Shown here: one piece after another, positions 16,887 through 24,387 of the stretch
How positions within the stretch are numbered: the first letter of the stretch is position 1
How the letters are laid out: each line of letters begins with the position of its first letter
Origin: Micavibrio sp.
GTDB taxonomy: Bacteria; Pseudomonadota; Alphaproteobacteria; Micavibrionales; UBA2020
DNA length: 64,000 nucleotides
Reading direction: 5' to 3'
NCBI GenBank assembly: GCA_028283745.1
Contig: JAPWJZ010000006.1
Location: 62,001 to 126,000, forward strand
Translations under genes and position numbers: made by a program
Notes under the pieces: model-generated
The model's database searches: none
Told to the model about the DNA's origin: nothing
What the model saw: only the letters and a program-made list of their open reading frames with translations

Positions 16887-18104
16887 ATGCGTGCCGATCG
16901 AAACATAAGACTGCTGGAAGCCCATGCCGTATGCGTGAACATGTCGTTCATCATTCCGGTCATCATGCCGTTTTACCGCGACCAGATGGGCCTGTCGTTC
17001 CAGGATTTTTTACTGGGTGAATCCGCCTTCGCGGCAACCCTTGTGCTGCTCGACGTTCCCTGCGGCTGGCTGTCGGATGCGTGGAAGCGCAAGCATGTGC
17101 TGGCGCTCAGCACGCTGCTGGAGCTGATGGGTTACGGCCTTTTGCTGTTCTGCCACAGCCTGCCTATGGCGGCGCTGGCGCAGTCCATCATCGGCGTTGG
17201 CATCTGCCTGCTGAACGGCACCAACACGTCCATCCTTTATGAATCGCTCATGGCGGAAGGACGGGAGGGTGAATACCGCAAGCGGGAAGGACGCCGCGCC
17301 GGCCTTGGCCTTTACAGCGTCGCGGTCGCCAGCGTTCTTGGCGGGTTGATGTATCCCTATGCGCATCAACTGCCGATTATGCTGACGGTCTGCGTCTTCG
17401 GTCTCGGCGTTGTGATTGCAACGCAGCTGGACGAACCGCAGCGGCACAAGCGGCGGCCGGAAAAACACCCGGTGCTGGACGTGATCGAAACGACGCGCTA
17501 CGCCCTCGCCCACCCGCAGGTGGGGTTCATCATCTTCTTCGCGGCAGTCATGTTCTGCTCGACGAAGATGATCATGTGGTCGCAGCAGTCGTACTACATG
17601 GCCTTGGGCCTTCGGGAATCCGTCTTCGGGATTCTCATGGCGGTCGGCTTCTGCCTCGGCGGGCTTTCGAGCCAGCTGGCGCATAAGCTGGACGGGCGCG
17701 TCAGCAGCATGAAAGTGCTGGTGGCGGTCTGGGCGACGGCGGTGCTGGTTTGCCTTTTGGCGGCGGCGCACGTCGGCTGGACGGGCGTGGCACTGCTCAT
17801 GATCGGCGGCACCTGCCTCTATGGCGTTGCGGCCCCGCGCGTGAGCGAAGCCATCAACCGCCATGTGGACTCGGGCCGAAGGGCCACCGTGCTGTCGACG
17901 CAAAGCCTGCTGGTCTCGCTGATGTTCATACCCGTCAGCACAATCCTCGGCAAAGTCTCCAGCGCGGCGGGTGTGCAGATGGCCCTTGTGACCATCGCCT
18001 GCTGGCTGGGGGTTGCGGGCTTCAGCCTCGCCTTCTGGTGCATCAGCCGGCGGCGGCGCAAAGCCCGGCACGACGCGGCAATTGCTGCCCGGGCCGCCGC
18101 CTGA
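16887..18104 (+). CDS. MFS transporter
   Basis: A 405-residue major-facilitator protein with about 11-12 hydrophobic helices in two halves split by a charged loop (DEPQRHKRRPEKH, residues ~188-200). A motif-A-like loop follows helix 2 (GWLSDAWKRKHVLAL), and helix 4-5 has GVGICLLNGTNTSILYESL, similar to small-molecule efflux MFS members. ATG 16887 follows GCGAGGAG. The substrate cannot be inferred. It converges with fliP over a shared hairpin. Confidence 0.9.
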   Translation: MRADRNIRLLEAHAVCVNMSFIIPVIMPFYRDQMGLSFQDFLLGESAFAATLVLLDVPCGWLSDAWKRKHVLALSTLLELMGYGLLLFCHSLPMAALAQSIIGVGICLLNGTNTSILYESLMAEGREGEYRKREGRRAGLGLYSVAVASVLGGLMYPYAHQLPIMLTVCVFGLGVVIATQLDEPQRHKRRPEKHPVLDVIETTRYALAHPQVGFIIFFAAVMFCSTKMIMWSQQSYYMALGLRESVFGILMAVGFCLGGLSSQLAHKLDGRVSSMKVLVAVWATAVLVCLLAAAHVGWTGVALLMIGGTCLYGVAAPRVSEAINRHVDSGRRATVLSTQSLLVSLMFIPVSTILGKVSSAAGVQMALVTIACWLGVAGFSLAFWCISRRRRKARHDAAIAARAAA

Positions 18105-18142
18105 AACTGAACGCTAACAACTGAAACATAAAAGTAGCCCCG

Positions 18143-18180
18143 AAACCGGCGGTCCTGAAAGGAGCAGGAACCGCCGGTTT
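18143..18180. terminator. Bidirectional terminator between MFS gene and fliP
   Basis: Arms 18143-18153 and 18170-18180 (AAACCGGCGGT/ACCGCCGGTTT) pair perfectly, with a further CCTG/CAGG pairing inside across a one-base bulge. A tracts precede and T tracts follow, so it works on both strands for the convergent genes. Confidence 0.8.
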
Positions 18181-18190
18181 TACTTTCGGG

Positions 18191-18994
18191 CTATCCCCCG
18201 TAACTCTGCACCAGCGAGCCGGAAATAAGGTACCAGCCGTCCACCAGCACAAAGAAAATGATCTTGAATGGCAGGGCGATCATGACGGGTGGCAGCATCA
18301 TCATACCCATCGACATGAGGATGGAGGATGTGACCATGTCGATGACAAGGAACGGCAGGAAAATAAGGAAGCCGATTTCAAAGGCGCGGCGCAGTTCCGA
18401 AATCATGAAGGCGGGAATGATGACCTGCATGGGGGTTTCAACCACGGGGTCCTTGATTTTGCTGGCATCCGTCTTTGACAGGTTCATGAACAGGCCAAGG
18501 TCTTTTTCGCGCGTGTGCTTCAGCATGAATTGCTTGAAGGGCTTTGCAGCGGCAACAAAGCCGTCCATTTCCGATACTTCTTCGTTCATGAGGGGCTTCA
18601 AGCCCTGATCGTACGATGCCTGGAACGTCGGCATCATGATGAACAGCGTTAAAAACATGGCAAGGCTGATAAGGACAGTGTTAGGCGGTGTTTGCTGCGT
18701 ACCCATGGCGGTGCGCAGAAACGACAGCACCACCACAATGCGCGTGAACGATGTCATCATCATCAAAATAGACGGCGCCAGCGACAGGACGGTCAGCAGC
18801 CCGACCATCTGCACAATGCGGGAGGCGACGGAGCCGCCGCCGCTGCTATCGCCGTTTGCGGCATCTGCACCGCCGCCGAGGTTCAGCGTCAAACTTTGCG
18901 CGAAGGTGTGGGAGGGCATGAACAGCAGCGCCAGCGTGGCGAAGCACAGCAGCGGCACGGCGCATTTGGCAAGCGTTTGCTTTACCTTAGACAT
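18191..18994 (-). CDS. fliP: Flagellar type III export gate protein FliP
   Basis: A 267-residue protein with an N-terminal signal-like segment (PLLCFATLALLFMPSHTFAQ), which FliP characteristically has. The conserved core follows: LSLAPSILMMMTSFTRIVVV, LRTAMGTQQTPPN, and FIPAFMISEL-like IIPAFMISELRRAFEIGF with the C-terminal hydrophobic block VDMVTSSILMSMGMMMLPP. FliP forms the core of the export gate with FliQ and FliR, both encoded across the divergent region. Its start overlaps the fliO end by 13 bases, so the two are coupled. Confidence 0.97.
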   Translation of the reverse strand: MSKVKQTLAKCAVPLLCFATLALLFMPSHTFAQSLTLNLGGGADAANGDSSGGGSVASRIVQMVGLLTVLSLAPSILMMMTSFTRIVVVLSFLRTAMGTQQTPPNTVLISLAMFLTLFIMMPTFQASYDQGLKPLMNEEVSEMDGFVAAAKPFKQFMLKHTREKDLGLFMNLSKTDASKIKDPVVETPMQVIIPAFMISELRRAFEIGFLIFLPFLVIDMVTSSILMSMGMMMLPPVMIALPFKIIFFVLVDGWYLISGSLVQSYGG

Positions 18995-19332
18995 TCTTTT
19001 GTTCCTTCTGCCTTTTGTTCCTTCTGGGGCAGGCCCACGACATTCGCGGCGGCAGCCGTATCATCATCGGCGGCGATGATGCCATGCTCCACCACGGTTT
19101 CAGACGACGGGCCTAATATAATAAGGTGTTCGCGGTTGTCGCGGCGCACGATGACCAACTTGCGGCGCAAATCCAGCGGCAGCGTCTCAACAATTTTCAA
19201 GCGGCGGCGGCTGTTGGGCAAAAGGCTTTGACCCGCAAGTCCAAGGCGTTTCAGGCCCCATGACAACAGGAACATCAGCGACATGACAAAGACGAAGGCG
19301 AAGAAGAATTTAAGCAGCTGCGGCGTATCCAT
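18982..19332 (-). CDS. fliO: FliO-like flagellar biosynthesis protein
   Basis: A 116-residue protein with one N-terminal transmembrane helix (FFFAFVFVMSLMFLLSW) followed by a small beta domain containing RRLKIVETLPLDLRRKLVIVRRDNREHLIILG, here quoted only as landmarks RRLKIVETLPLD and HLIILG. That is the FliO pattern. FliO helps assemble the FliP ring. Position directly upstream of and overlapping fliP supports the call. The C-terminal 35 residues are Ala/Glu-rich and poorly conserved in the family. Confidence 0.83.
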   Translation of the reverse strand: MDTPQLLKFFFAFVFVMSLMFLLSWGLKRLGLAGQSLLPNSRRRLKIVETLPLDLRRKLVIVRRDNREHLIILGPSSETVVEHGIIAADDDTAAAANVVGLPQKEQKAEGTKECLR

Positions 19333-19616
19333 CAGCTTTTCTTCCCGTCGCTTGCTACTTTATCCTGCTGCACGCGCATGGTATCCGCCAGGCGCTCGAG
19401 GTCCTCGATCAGCATGCTCATGGGCTTTTCCAGCGCCTGTCCTTCTTCCTGCGGCAGGCCGGCAATGCCGGTGCAGATTTCAACCACGTTGCGGTCCAGC
19501 CCTTCAAGGTCCATGATTTCGCCCTGATTGACGCGGCGCTCGCAGTCGCGCACGTATTCGGTTACGCTGCGCAGGCGCTTCGCCAGCTCGGAATTATCGG
19601 GCTTCGGGTCGGTCAT
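19332..19616 (-). CDS. Hypothetical protein in fliO-fliP operon (94 aa)
   Basis: A 94-residue, probably all-helical soluble protein rich in Glu/Asp/Arg (VTEYVRDCERRVNQGEIMDL; EKPMSMLIEDLERLADTM). No family recognised. Its ends touch or overlap both neighbours (the FlhB-like gene by 4 bases, fliO at one base), so it is embedded in a tight flagellar operon. Size, helicity and location would suit an export chaperone or regulator, but that is inference. Confidence 0.78.
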   Translation of the reverse strand: MTDPKPDNSELAKRLRSVTEYVRDCERRVNQGEIMDLEGLDRNVVEICTGIAGLPQEEGQALEKPMSMLIEDLERLADTMRVQQDKVASDGKKS

Positions 19617-19987
19617 CCGCTTTTATCTCCTTGAGAATCTTGGTTAGGAACGTCTGCGCCGGATTTATAGTCACCAGATTGATAGGTTTGATTGGCTTTG
19701 TAAACATAGGCCAGAATTTCCGCAATCGCCATCAGCGCTTCGCTGGGAATGTCACTGGTTTCGGCAATGGCGGTCAGCACCTCGGCCAGCGCCTTGTCCT
19801 GCCGCACCTTGACGCCGTTGCGAAAGGCAATTTCCACAATCTGCTCCGCCAGTTTCCCATAGCCGGACGCGACAATTTTGGGAATGGCAGCATCGTCTAT
19901 TCCATATTTCCGCAAGGCCACAGCCATGCGGCGGCGCTCCTGATCGGGCGCATTATTGCTGTCGCTGTCGTCGGTAATGTTGACCAT
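19613..19987 (-). CDS. FlhB C-terminal-domain homologue (FlhX/FhlB-like)
   Basis: A 124-residue protein with the cytoplasmic FlhB-domain pattern: RRMAVALRKYG, VASGYGKLAEQIVEIAFRNGVKV, ALAEVLTAIAETSDIPSEAL and MAIAEILAYVYK. It lacks the membrane part and the NPTH autocleavage motif present in the full FlhB encoded at 22550. Such stand-alone domains can partly replace the FlhB C-terminus in other bacteria. The N-terminus is acidic (DDSDSNN), the last 25 residues Ser/Gly/Asp-rich. It heads the leftward flagellar operon, divergent from flgB. Confidence 0.87.
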   Translation of the reverse strand: MVNITDDSDSNNAPDQERRRMAVALRKYGIDDAAIPKIVASGYGKLAEQIVEIAFRNGVKVRQDKALAEVLTAIAETSDIPSEALMAIAEILAYVYKANQTYQSGDYKSGADVPNQDSQGDKSG

Positions 19988-20010
19988 GCGGTTCCCGGTG
20001 CTGGCGTGAG

Positions 20011-20030
20011 GTGACGTAACGTCGCGTCAC
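20011..20030. repeat. Inverted repeat in the divergent flagellar promoter region
   Basis: GTGACG at 20011-20016 and CGTCAC at 20025-20030 form 6-bp perfect arms around an 8-base spacer, an operator-like dyad about 24 bases upstream of the FlhB-like gene. No regulator is identified. Confidence 0.4.
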
Positions 20031-20051
20031 GTGGCCACAGTGTAGCAAAAG

Positions 20052-20066
20052 TTTACAAATCGTTAA
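20052..20066. promoter_or_regulatory. Candidate CtrA-binding site
   Basis: TTTA-N7-TTAA matches the CtrA consensus TTAA-N7-TTAA at seven of eight positions with exact spacing. It lies between the divergent flagellar operons, 65 bases upstream of the FlhB-like gene. A kinase of the CtrA pathway (CckA) is encoded at 24388. A 15-base match with one mismatch can occur by chance, hence modest confidence. Confidence 0.38.
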
Positions 20067-20146
20067 TGGGAATAATAGTGACGGGGCCGGAATGTTCTCG
20101 CCCGATTCCCAAGCTGTGATATATTCATTCATAGGGGGTTGTTACA

Positions 20147-20162
20147 TGGCACGCACGTTGCA
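20147..20162 (+). promoter_or_regulatory. Sigma-54 promoter of the flgB operon
   Basis: TGGCACGCACGTTGCA matches the -24/-12 consensus TGGCACG-N4-TTGCW without mismatch; GG and GC are 10 bases apart as required. Transcription would start near 20173, leaving a leader of about 18 bases containing GAGGGAG before flgB. RpoN control of rod/basal-body genes is known in alphaproteobacteria such as Caulobacter. Confidence 0.8.
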
Positions 20163-20190
20163 TATGTAATTACTGAGGGAGAATTAAGCC

Positions 20191-20622
20191 ATGACGACAC
20201 AAGACCTGACACTCATGTCGGCACTGCTGCAGAAAATGGACTGGTCGGAAAACCGCCAGAAAATCCTGTCGCAGAACATCGCCAACGCCGATACACCCGG
20301 CTACCGCGCGCAGGACATTGAACCATTGGATTTCAAGGCCTTACTTAGCGGTTCTGCCAGCAAACTTTCACTGGCAGCAGCGGGTTCCGGCATTGAAACT
20401 ACCAACCCCATGCACATTTCCGGCAGCGGCGCGACCCCGGCTTCGGCTGGCGGCGACGGTACGGCGCAGCGCCACCCCTACGAAGTTTCCCCGGCAGGAA
20501 ATGCCGTTATCCTCGAAGAACAGCTGGTCAAAATGAACGCAAACTACTCCGACCATAGCTTCGCTTCCAATTTATACATACGAAACATGTCGATGCTGAA
20601 AGCAGCTTTGAAATCGTCTTAA
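20191..20622 (+). CDS. flgB: Flagellar basal-body rod protein FlgB
   Basis: A 143-residue rod protein. The N-terminal motif SQNIANADTPGYRAQDI (residues ~30-46) is the rod/hook signature, and the C-terminal ANYSDHSFASNLYIRNMSMLKAAL helix pairs with it across the rod. ATG 20191 follows GAGGGAGAATTAAGCC. It is the first gene of flgB-flgC-fliE-fliQ-fliR-flhB, downstream of a sigma-54 promoter. FlgB forms the proximal rod together with FliE and FlgC. Confidence 0.96.
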   Translation: MTTQDLTLMSALLQKMDWSENRQKILSQNIANADTPGYRAQDIEPLDFKALLSGSASKLSLAAAGSGIETTNPMHISGSGATPASAGGDGTAQRHPYEVSPAGNAVILEEQLVKMNANYSDHSFASNLYIRNMSMLKAALKSS

Positions 20623-20649
20623 GATTTTCCGCGTTAAGGAGTTACTTCA

Positions 20650-21060
20650 ATGGATCTCGTCAAAGCAATGGAACAGGCCGCAAAAGGGATGAAGGCGCAA
20701 GGCAGCCGCATGCGCGTCATTTCCGAGAACATGGCCAACGCCGAAACCACCGGCAAGACCGTGAATGAGAACCCGTACCAGCGCCAGGTCGTCACCTTCC
20801 GCAACGAACTGAACCGCGCCGATGGCACCCGCGAAGTTGAAGCGAACGACACCACGCTCGACCCCACGCCCTTCATCATGAAGTACGACCCCGGCCACCC
20901 CGCCGCCAACGCGGAAGGCTATGTTAAAATGCCGAACGTCAACCCGATGCTGGAGATGATGGACATGCGCGAAGCGCAGCGTTCCTACGAAGCCAACCTC
21001 GGCGTTATTGAAATGTCCCGCTCGATGCTGACCAAAACCATCGACCTGCTGCGCGGTTAA
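20650..21060 (+). CDS. flgC: Flagellar basal-body rod protein FlgC
   Basis: A 136-residue rod protein: N-terminal SRMRVISENMANAETTGKT, middle YDPGHPAANAEGYVKMPNVN, and C-terminal EMMDMREAQRSYEANLGVIE, all FlgC landmarks. It lies 27 bases after flgB. AAGGAG lies just upstream of ATG 20650. It builds the rod distal to FlgB. Confidence 0.97.
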   Translation: MDLVKAMEQAAKGMKAQGSRMRVISENMANAETTGKTVNENPYQRQVVTFRNELNRADGTREVEANDTTLDPTPFIMKYDPGHPAANAEGYVKMPNVNPMLEMMDMREAQRSYEANLGVIEMSRSMLTKTIDLLRG

Positions 21061-21073
21061 GGAGAAATAAAAT

Positions 21074-21409
21074 ATGGCAAACCCCATTAGCAACGCGTCC
21101 AACGCCTACCTCAATACCGTCAAGCAGCTGCAGGGCGGCGACAACGCAGCCGGTTCGTCCGGCGCGGGCGCGATTGATGCGGTCAGCGGCGCCCCCTCCT
21201 TCGGGGATGTCTTGAAGCAGTCCCTCTCCTCCGCCATCGACGCGCAGCATAATTCGGAAAAGGTTTCGGCGCAGGCCCTCGTCGGCAAGGCGGACATGAC
21301 CGACGTTCTGCAGGCCGTCAACAATGCCGAAATGGCCCTCAATACAGTGCTTGCCGTGCGCGACCGCGTGGTGCAAGCTTATGACCAGATCATGCGCACC
21401 TCCATCTAA
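21074..21409 (+). CDS. fliE: Flagellar hook-basal body protein FliE
   Basis: A 111-residue protein whose C-terminal half has the FliE pattern: GDVLKQSLSSAIDAQHNSEK, ADMTDVLQAVNNAEMALNTV and LAVRDRVVQAYDQIMRTSI. FliE links the MS ring/export gate to the rod. The N-terminal 45 residues are Gly/Ser/Ala-rich and variable. It follows flgC after 13 bases with AAGGAGAAA before the ATG. Confidence 0.96.
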   Translation: MANPISNASNAYLNTVKQLQGGDNAAGSSGAGAIDAVSGAPSFGDVLKQSLSSAIDAQHNSEKVSAQALVGKADMTDVLQAVNNAEMALNTVLAVRDRVVQAYDQIMRTSI

Positions 21410-21447
21410 GGGCGCTCGACTGTTCATAACTGTTAGGAGCCCGCCAG

Positions 21448-21714
21448 ATGGATGAGCTGGAAGTCGTCGATTTCGCGAGAGAAGCCATCATCCTGACCAT
21501 CCAGCTGTCCGCGCCCATCATGATGATCGGGCTTGTGGTCGGGGTTATTATCGCGCTTATTCAGGCGCTCACCCAAATTCAGGAAATGACCCTCGCCTTC
21601 GTGCCGAAAATGATGGCCATTTACCTTGCCATCTTCCTGCTGTTCCCGGTTTTTGCGCAGTCCATGTCGGGCTTCATGCAGCACATCGCGGATAAAATCA
21701 TCAGCCTTGGCTGA
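21448..21714 (+). CDS. fliQ: Flagellar type III export gate protein FliQ
   Basis: An 88-residue protein with two transmembrane helices (APIMMIGLVVGVIIALIQAL and MMAIYLAIFLLFPVFAQSM) separated by TQIQEMTLAFVPK, the diagnostic FliQ loop. It joins FliP and FliR in the export gate. It lies 38 bases after fliE and is preceded by TAGGAG. Confidence 0.97.
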   Translation: MDELEVVDFAREAIILTIQLSAPIMMIGLVVGVIIALIQALTQIQEMTLAFVPKMMAIYLAIFLLFPVFAQSMSGFMQHIADKIISLG

Positions 21715-21766
21715 CGGCTGCGCCGAAAAAGCTTTAGTCGGTCTAAAAAGGCTTTAGAATGTAAAC

Positions 21767-22540
21767 ATGCAGTCCATGCTGAATGACATTGTCGCCGGTA
21801 ACGTCCAGGCGTTCCTTCTTATCTTCATGCGCTTTGGCATGGCGTTGATGGTCATGCCCGGCATTGGCGACAGTTTTACCTCGCCGCAGGTGCGCCTGCA
21901 CTTTGCGCTGGCCATGACGCTGGTGATGACGCCTTTCTTAAGCCCCTCGCTGCCCGCCCTGCCCTCGAACAGCGCGGACATGATTGCGCTGCTGCTGTCC
22001 GAGGCCTTCATTGGCCTGTTCATCGGCATGGTCATGCGCATCATGGTCACGGCGCTGGATACGGCGGGCGCTATTATTTCCATCCAGTCGGGCTTTTCCA
22101 ACGGCACCATCTTCAACCCGCAAACGGCCACGCAAGGCACCATGATTGGCGGGTTCTATACCATGCTGGGCGTGGTGCTGCTGTTTGTGTCCAACATGCA
22201 CCATTACATGCTGGCGGCGGTGGTTGAAAGTTACCAGCTGTTCCCCGCCATGGCGAAAGCGCCGGATATGCTGCCCCTGATGGAGGTCATGACCCGCACG
22301 GTCAGCACCGCCTTCCGCATTGGCGTGCAAATGTCGTTCCCGTTCCTGGTCGTCGGCCTTCTCATTCAGATCGCCTTCGGCGTGCTGGGGCGGTTGATGC
22401 CGCAGGTGCAAATTTTCTTCATCGCCCAGCCGCTGCAAATTATGCTGAGCCTTGTCATTCTGTCCATGTGCCTTTCCGCGGGCATGCTTTACTGGCTGGG
22501 CGCGTTCAAGGACGTTGTCGCCACCGCCATGTCACCGTAA
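21767..22540 (+). CDS. fliR: Flagellar type III export gate protein FliR
   Basis: A 257-residue multipass protein with FliR landmarks: FLLIFMRFGMALMVMPGIGD, SEAFIGLFIGMVMRIM, IISIQSGFSNGTIFNPQT and a conserved C-terminal FFIAQPLQIMLSLVILS. ATG 21767 has only a weak ribosome site (AAAAAGG is 15 bases upstream). In-frame ATG 21779 would also give a normal FliR N-terminus. It is followed by flhB after 9 bases. Confidence 0.96.
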   Translation: MQSMLNDIVAGNVQAFLLIFMRFGMALMVMPGIGDSFTSPQVRLHFALAMTLVMTPFLSPSLPALPSNSADMIALLLSEAFIGLFIGMVMRIMVTALDTAGAIISIQSGFSNGTIFNPQTATQGTMIGGFYTMLGVVLLFVSNMHHYMLAAVVESYQLFPAMAKAPDMLPLMEVMTRTVSTAFRIGVQMSFPFLVVGLLIQIAFGVLGRLMPQVQIFFIAQPLQIMLSLVILSMCLSAGMLYWLGAFKDVVATAMSP

Positions 22541-22549
22541 GGGTAATGC

Positions 22550-23623
22550 ATGTCTGAAGGTGGCGATGATGATGACAGCTCAAAAACCGAAAGCCCGACG
22601 CAGCGCCGGCTGGATGAAGCGCGCAAGCGCGGGCAGATTGTTTATTCCCGCGAAGTGTCCAACTGGTTCATGCTGTTCACCGCAACACTGCTGGTGCTGA
22701 TGGCGGGGCCGGGCATTATGTCCGACCTGCAGGACGTGCTGAAAACCTTCCTGTCCGAAGCGCATACCTACCCGACCGACGGCAATGCCCTGCGGGAGCT
22801 TTCAAAAGTATTGTTCATGCGGGTTGCCGGCGACATGGCCTTCCCCATGCTGTCGCTGATGGCGGTGGGGGTTTTGTCCGGCCTGGTGCAGACCGGCCCC
22901 TTGCTGACGGGCGAGCCGCTGAAGCCCGACCTTTCCAAGCTTTCCATCTTCAAGGGTTTTGGCCGCCTTTTTTCCATGAAGTCGATTGCGGAATTCGTGA
23001 AGGGGCTTTTGAAGCTTCTGGTGGTGTCGGTGGCCATTTACATGTCGCTGCGCCCCTACTTTGACGGGGTCGAGCATTTCATCAACAGCGATATCGGACA
23101 GGTGATGTTTGACCTGCGCAGCCTGTTCACCAAAATGATGGTATCCGCCCTTATCGTCATGTTCGTCATCGCGGCGGCGGATTACGCCTACCAGCGCTAC
23201 GATTTCATGCAGAAAATGATGATGAGCAAGCAGGAGATGAAGGAAGAATTCCGCCAGACGGAAGGCGACCCGCACGTGAAGGCGCGCCTGCGCCAGCTGC
23301 GGGAGCAAAAAGCACGCCAGCGCATGATGCAGGCCGTGCCGGATGCCGACGTCGTCATCACCAACCCCACGCATTACGCGGTGGCGCTGAAGTATGATAC
23401 GTCAAAAATGGACGCGCCGCAGATGATCGCCAAGGGCGTGGATGCGGTGGCGCAGCGTATTCGCGACGTGGCCAGGGAACATGAAATTCCGGTGGTGGAA
23501 AACCCGACCCTCGCCCGCGCGCTGTACGATTCCATGGAAATCGAGCAGACCATTCCGCATGAACAATACAAGGCCGTGGCCGAAGTTATTTCCTACGTCT
23601 TTAAACTGAAGGGCCGAAAGTAA
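22550..23623 (+). CDS. flhB: Flagellar export switch protein FlhB
   Basis: A 357-residue protein: cytoplasmic N-terminus (DSSKTESPTQRRLDEARKRG), four transmembrane helices, then the autocleaving domain with DVVITNPTHYAVALKYD. Cleavage between Asn and Pro of NPTH switches export from hook to filament substrates. GVDAVAQRIRDVAREHEIPV and VAEVISYVFKLKGRK end the domain. Its last base overlaps the first base of the next gene start (TAATG), so they are coupled. Confidence 0.97.
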   Translation: MSEGGDDDDSSKTESPTQRRLDEARKRGQIVYSREVSNWFMLFTATLLVLMAGPGIMSDLQDVLKTFLSEAHTYPTDGNALRELSKVLFMRVAGDMAFPMLSLMAVGVLSGLVQTGPLLTGEPLKPDLSKLSIFKGFGRLFSMKSIAEFVKGLLKLLVVSVAIYMSLRPYFDGVEHFINSDIGQVMFDLRSLFTKMMVSALIVMFVIAAADYAYQRYDFMQKMMMSKQEMKEEFRQTEGDPHVKARLRQLREQKARQRMMQAVPDADVVITNPTHYAVALKYDTSKMDAPQMIAKGVDAVAQRIRDVAREHEIPVVENPTLARALYDSMEIEQTIPHEQYKAVAEVISYVFKLKGRK

Positions 23624-24306
23624 TGCGCCTCGCCATTACACTACTTGTTCTTTCCTGCCTGCTGCTTGCAACGCCCGCGCTTGCCAGCAGCGACGGCAAA
23701 AAGCCGGAACCGACGCCGCCCGCCTATATCGCCATGCTGTATAACAAGTTGCTGGGCAAGGCGCCTGATTTTGCCGCCTGGGTCACCTCGACCGAGCAGT
23801 ACAAGGAAGCGGAACTGTATGACCGCGCCAAAATCGTGGAGCTGAACAGCGAAAAAATGCAGAACACCTATAGCCTGCTCACCGTGTCGGAACCGATTGT
23901 GCTGGATGTTACCGCCAATATTTCCGGCTACAGCCCGCTGGGCAAAGGCTTTCTGGTGCAGAACTTCAACGACATGACTTATTTCAATTATACATATATG
24001 GGGGAGCGCTACGCCCTTGTCCCCAACGGCATGACGAAATACCAGTGGCTCCGGTCGCCGGAGGAGCTTTCCCCCATGATCATGCGGGAAACAGATAACG
24101 GCCAGAACGCCATAATGACCATCACCCTTACCCCGCAGGCGGCGGATGCAAAACCCATGCAGCTGGATGGCCGCAACTGCCGCCTGATCATGGGCGAAGT
24201 TTCCAAAATCGAGCTTTGGTCGAAGGATAAAACGCACGTGATCTGGGATACACAGATCGCCGAAACCAACGCCTCCAAAAAGCGCCTGCTCAATCTTTAC
24301 CAGTAA
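23623..24306 (+). CDS. Secreted hypothetical protein between flhB and cckA (227 aa)
   Basis: A signal peptide (LLVLSCLLLATPALA, cut near residue 21) precedes a mature domain that looks beta-rich: EPIVLDVTANISGYSPLGKGF, FVQNFNDMTYF-like VQNFNDMTYFNYTYMG, and LDGRNCRLIMGEVSKIELW. No family is recognised with certainty. It overlaps the flhB stop codon, so it is translated with the flagellar operon. A periplasmic role in flagellar assembly or in CckA signalling is possible but inferred from position only. Confidence 0.82.
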   Translation: MRLAITLLVLSCLLLATPALASSDGKKPEPTPPAYIAMLYNKLLGKAPDFAAWVTSTEQYKEAELYDRAKIVELNSEKMQNTYSLLTVSEPIVLDVTANISGYSPLGKGFLVQNFNDMTYFNYTYMGERYALVPNGMTKYQWLRSPEELSPMIMRETDNGQNAIMTITLTPQAADAKPMQLDGRNCRLIMGEVSKIELWSKDKTHVIWDTQIAETNASKKRLLNLYQ

Positions 24307-24387
24307 CGCCCGCCGGCCGCAGATTCTGGCGTGGATTCCGGCTGCCCGACCTGTTAAAATTGCCGCTATTACACAGGGAAATCAGGC

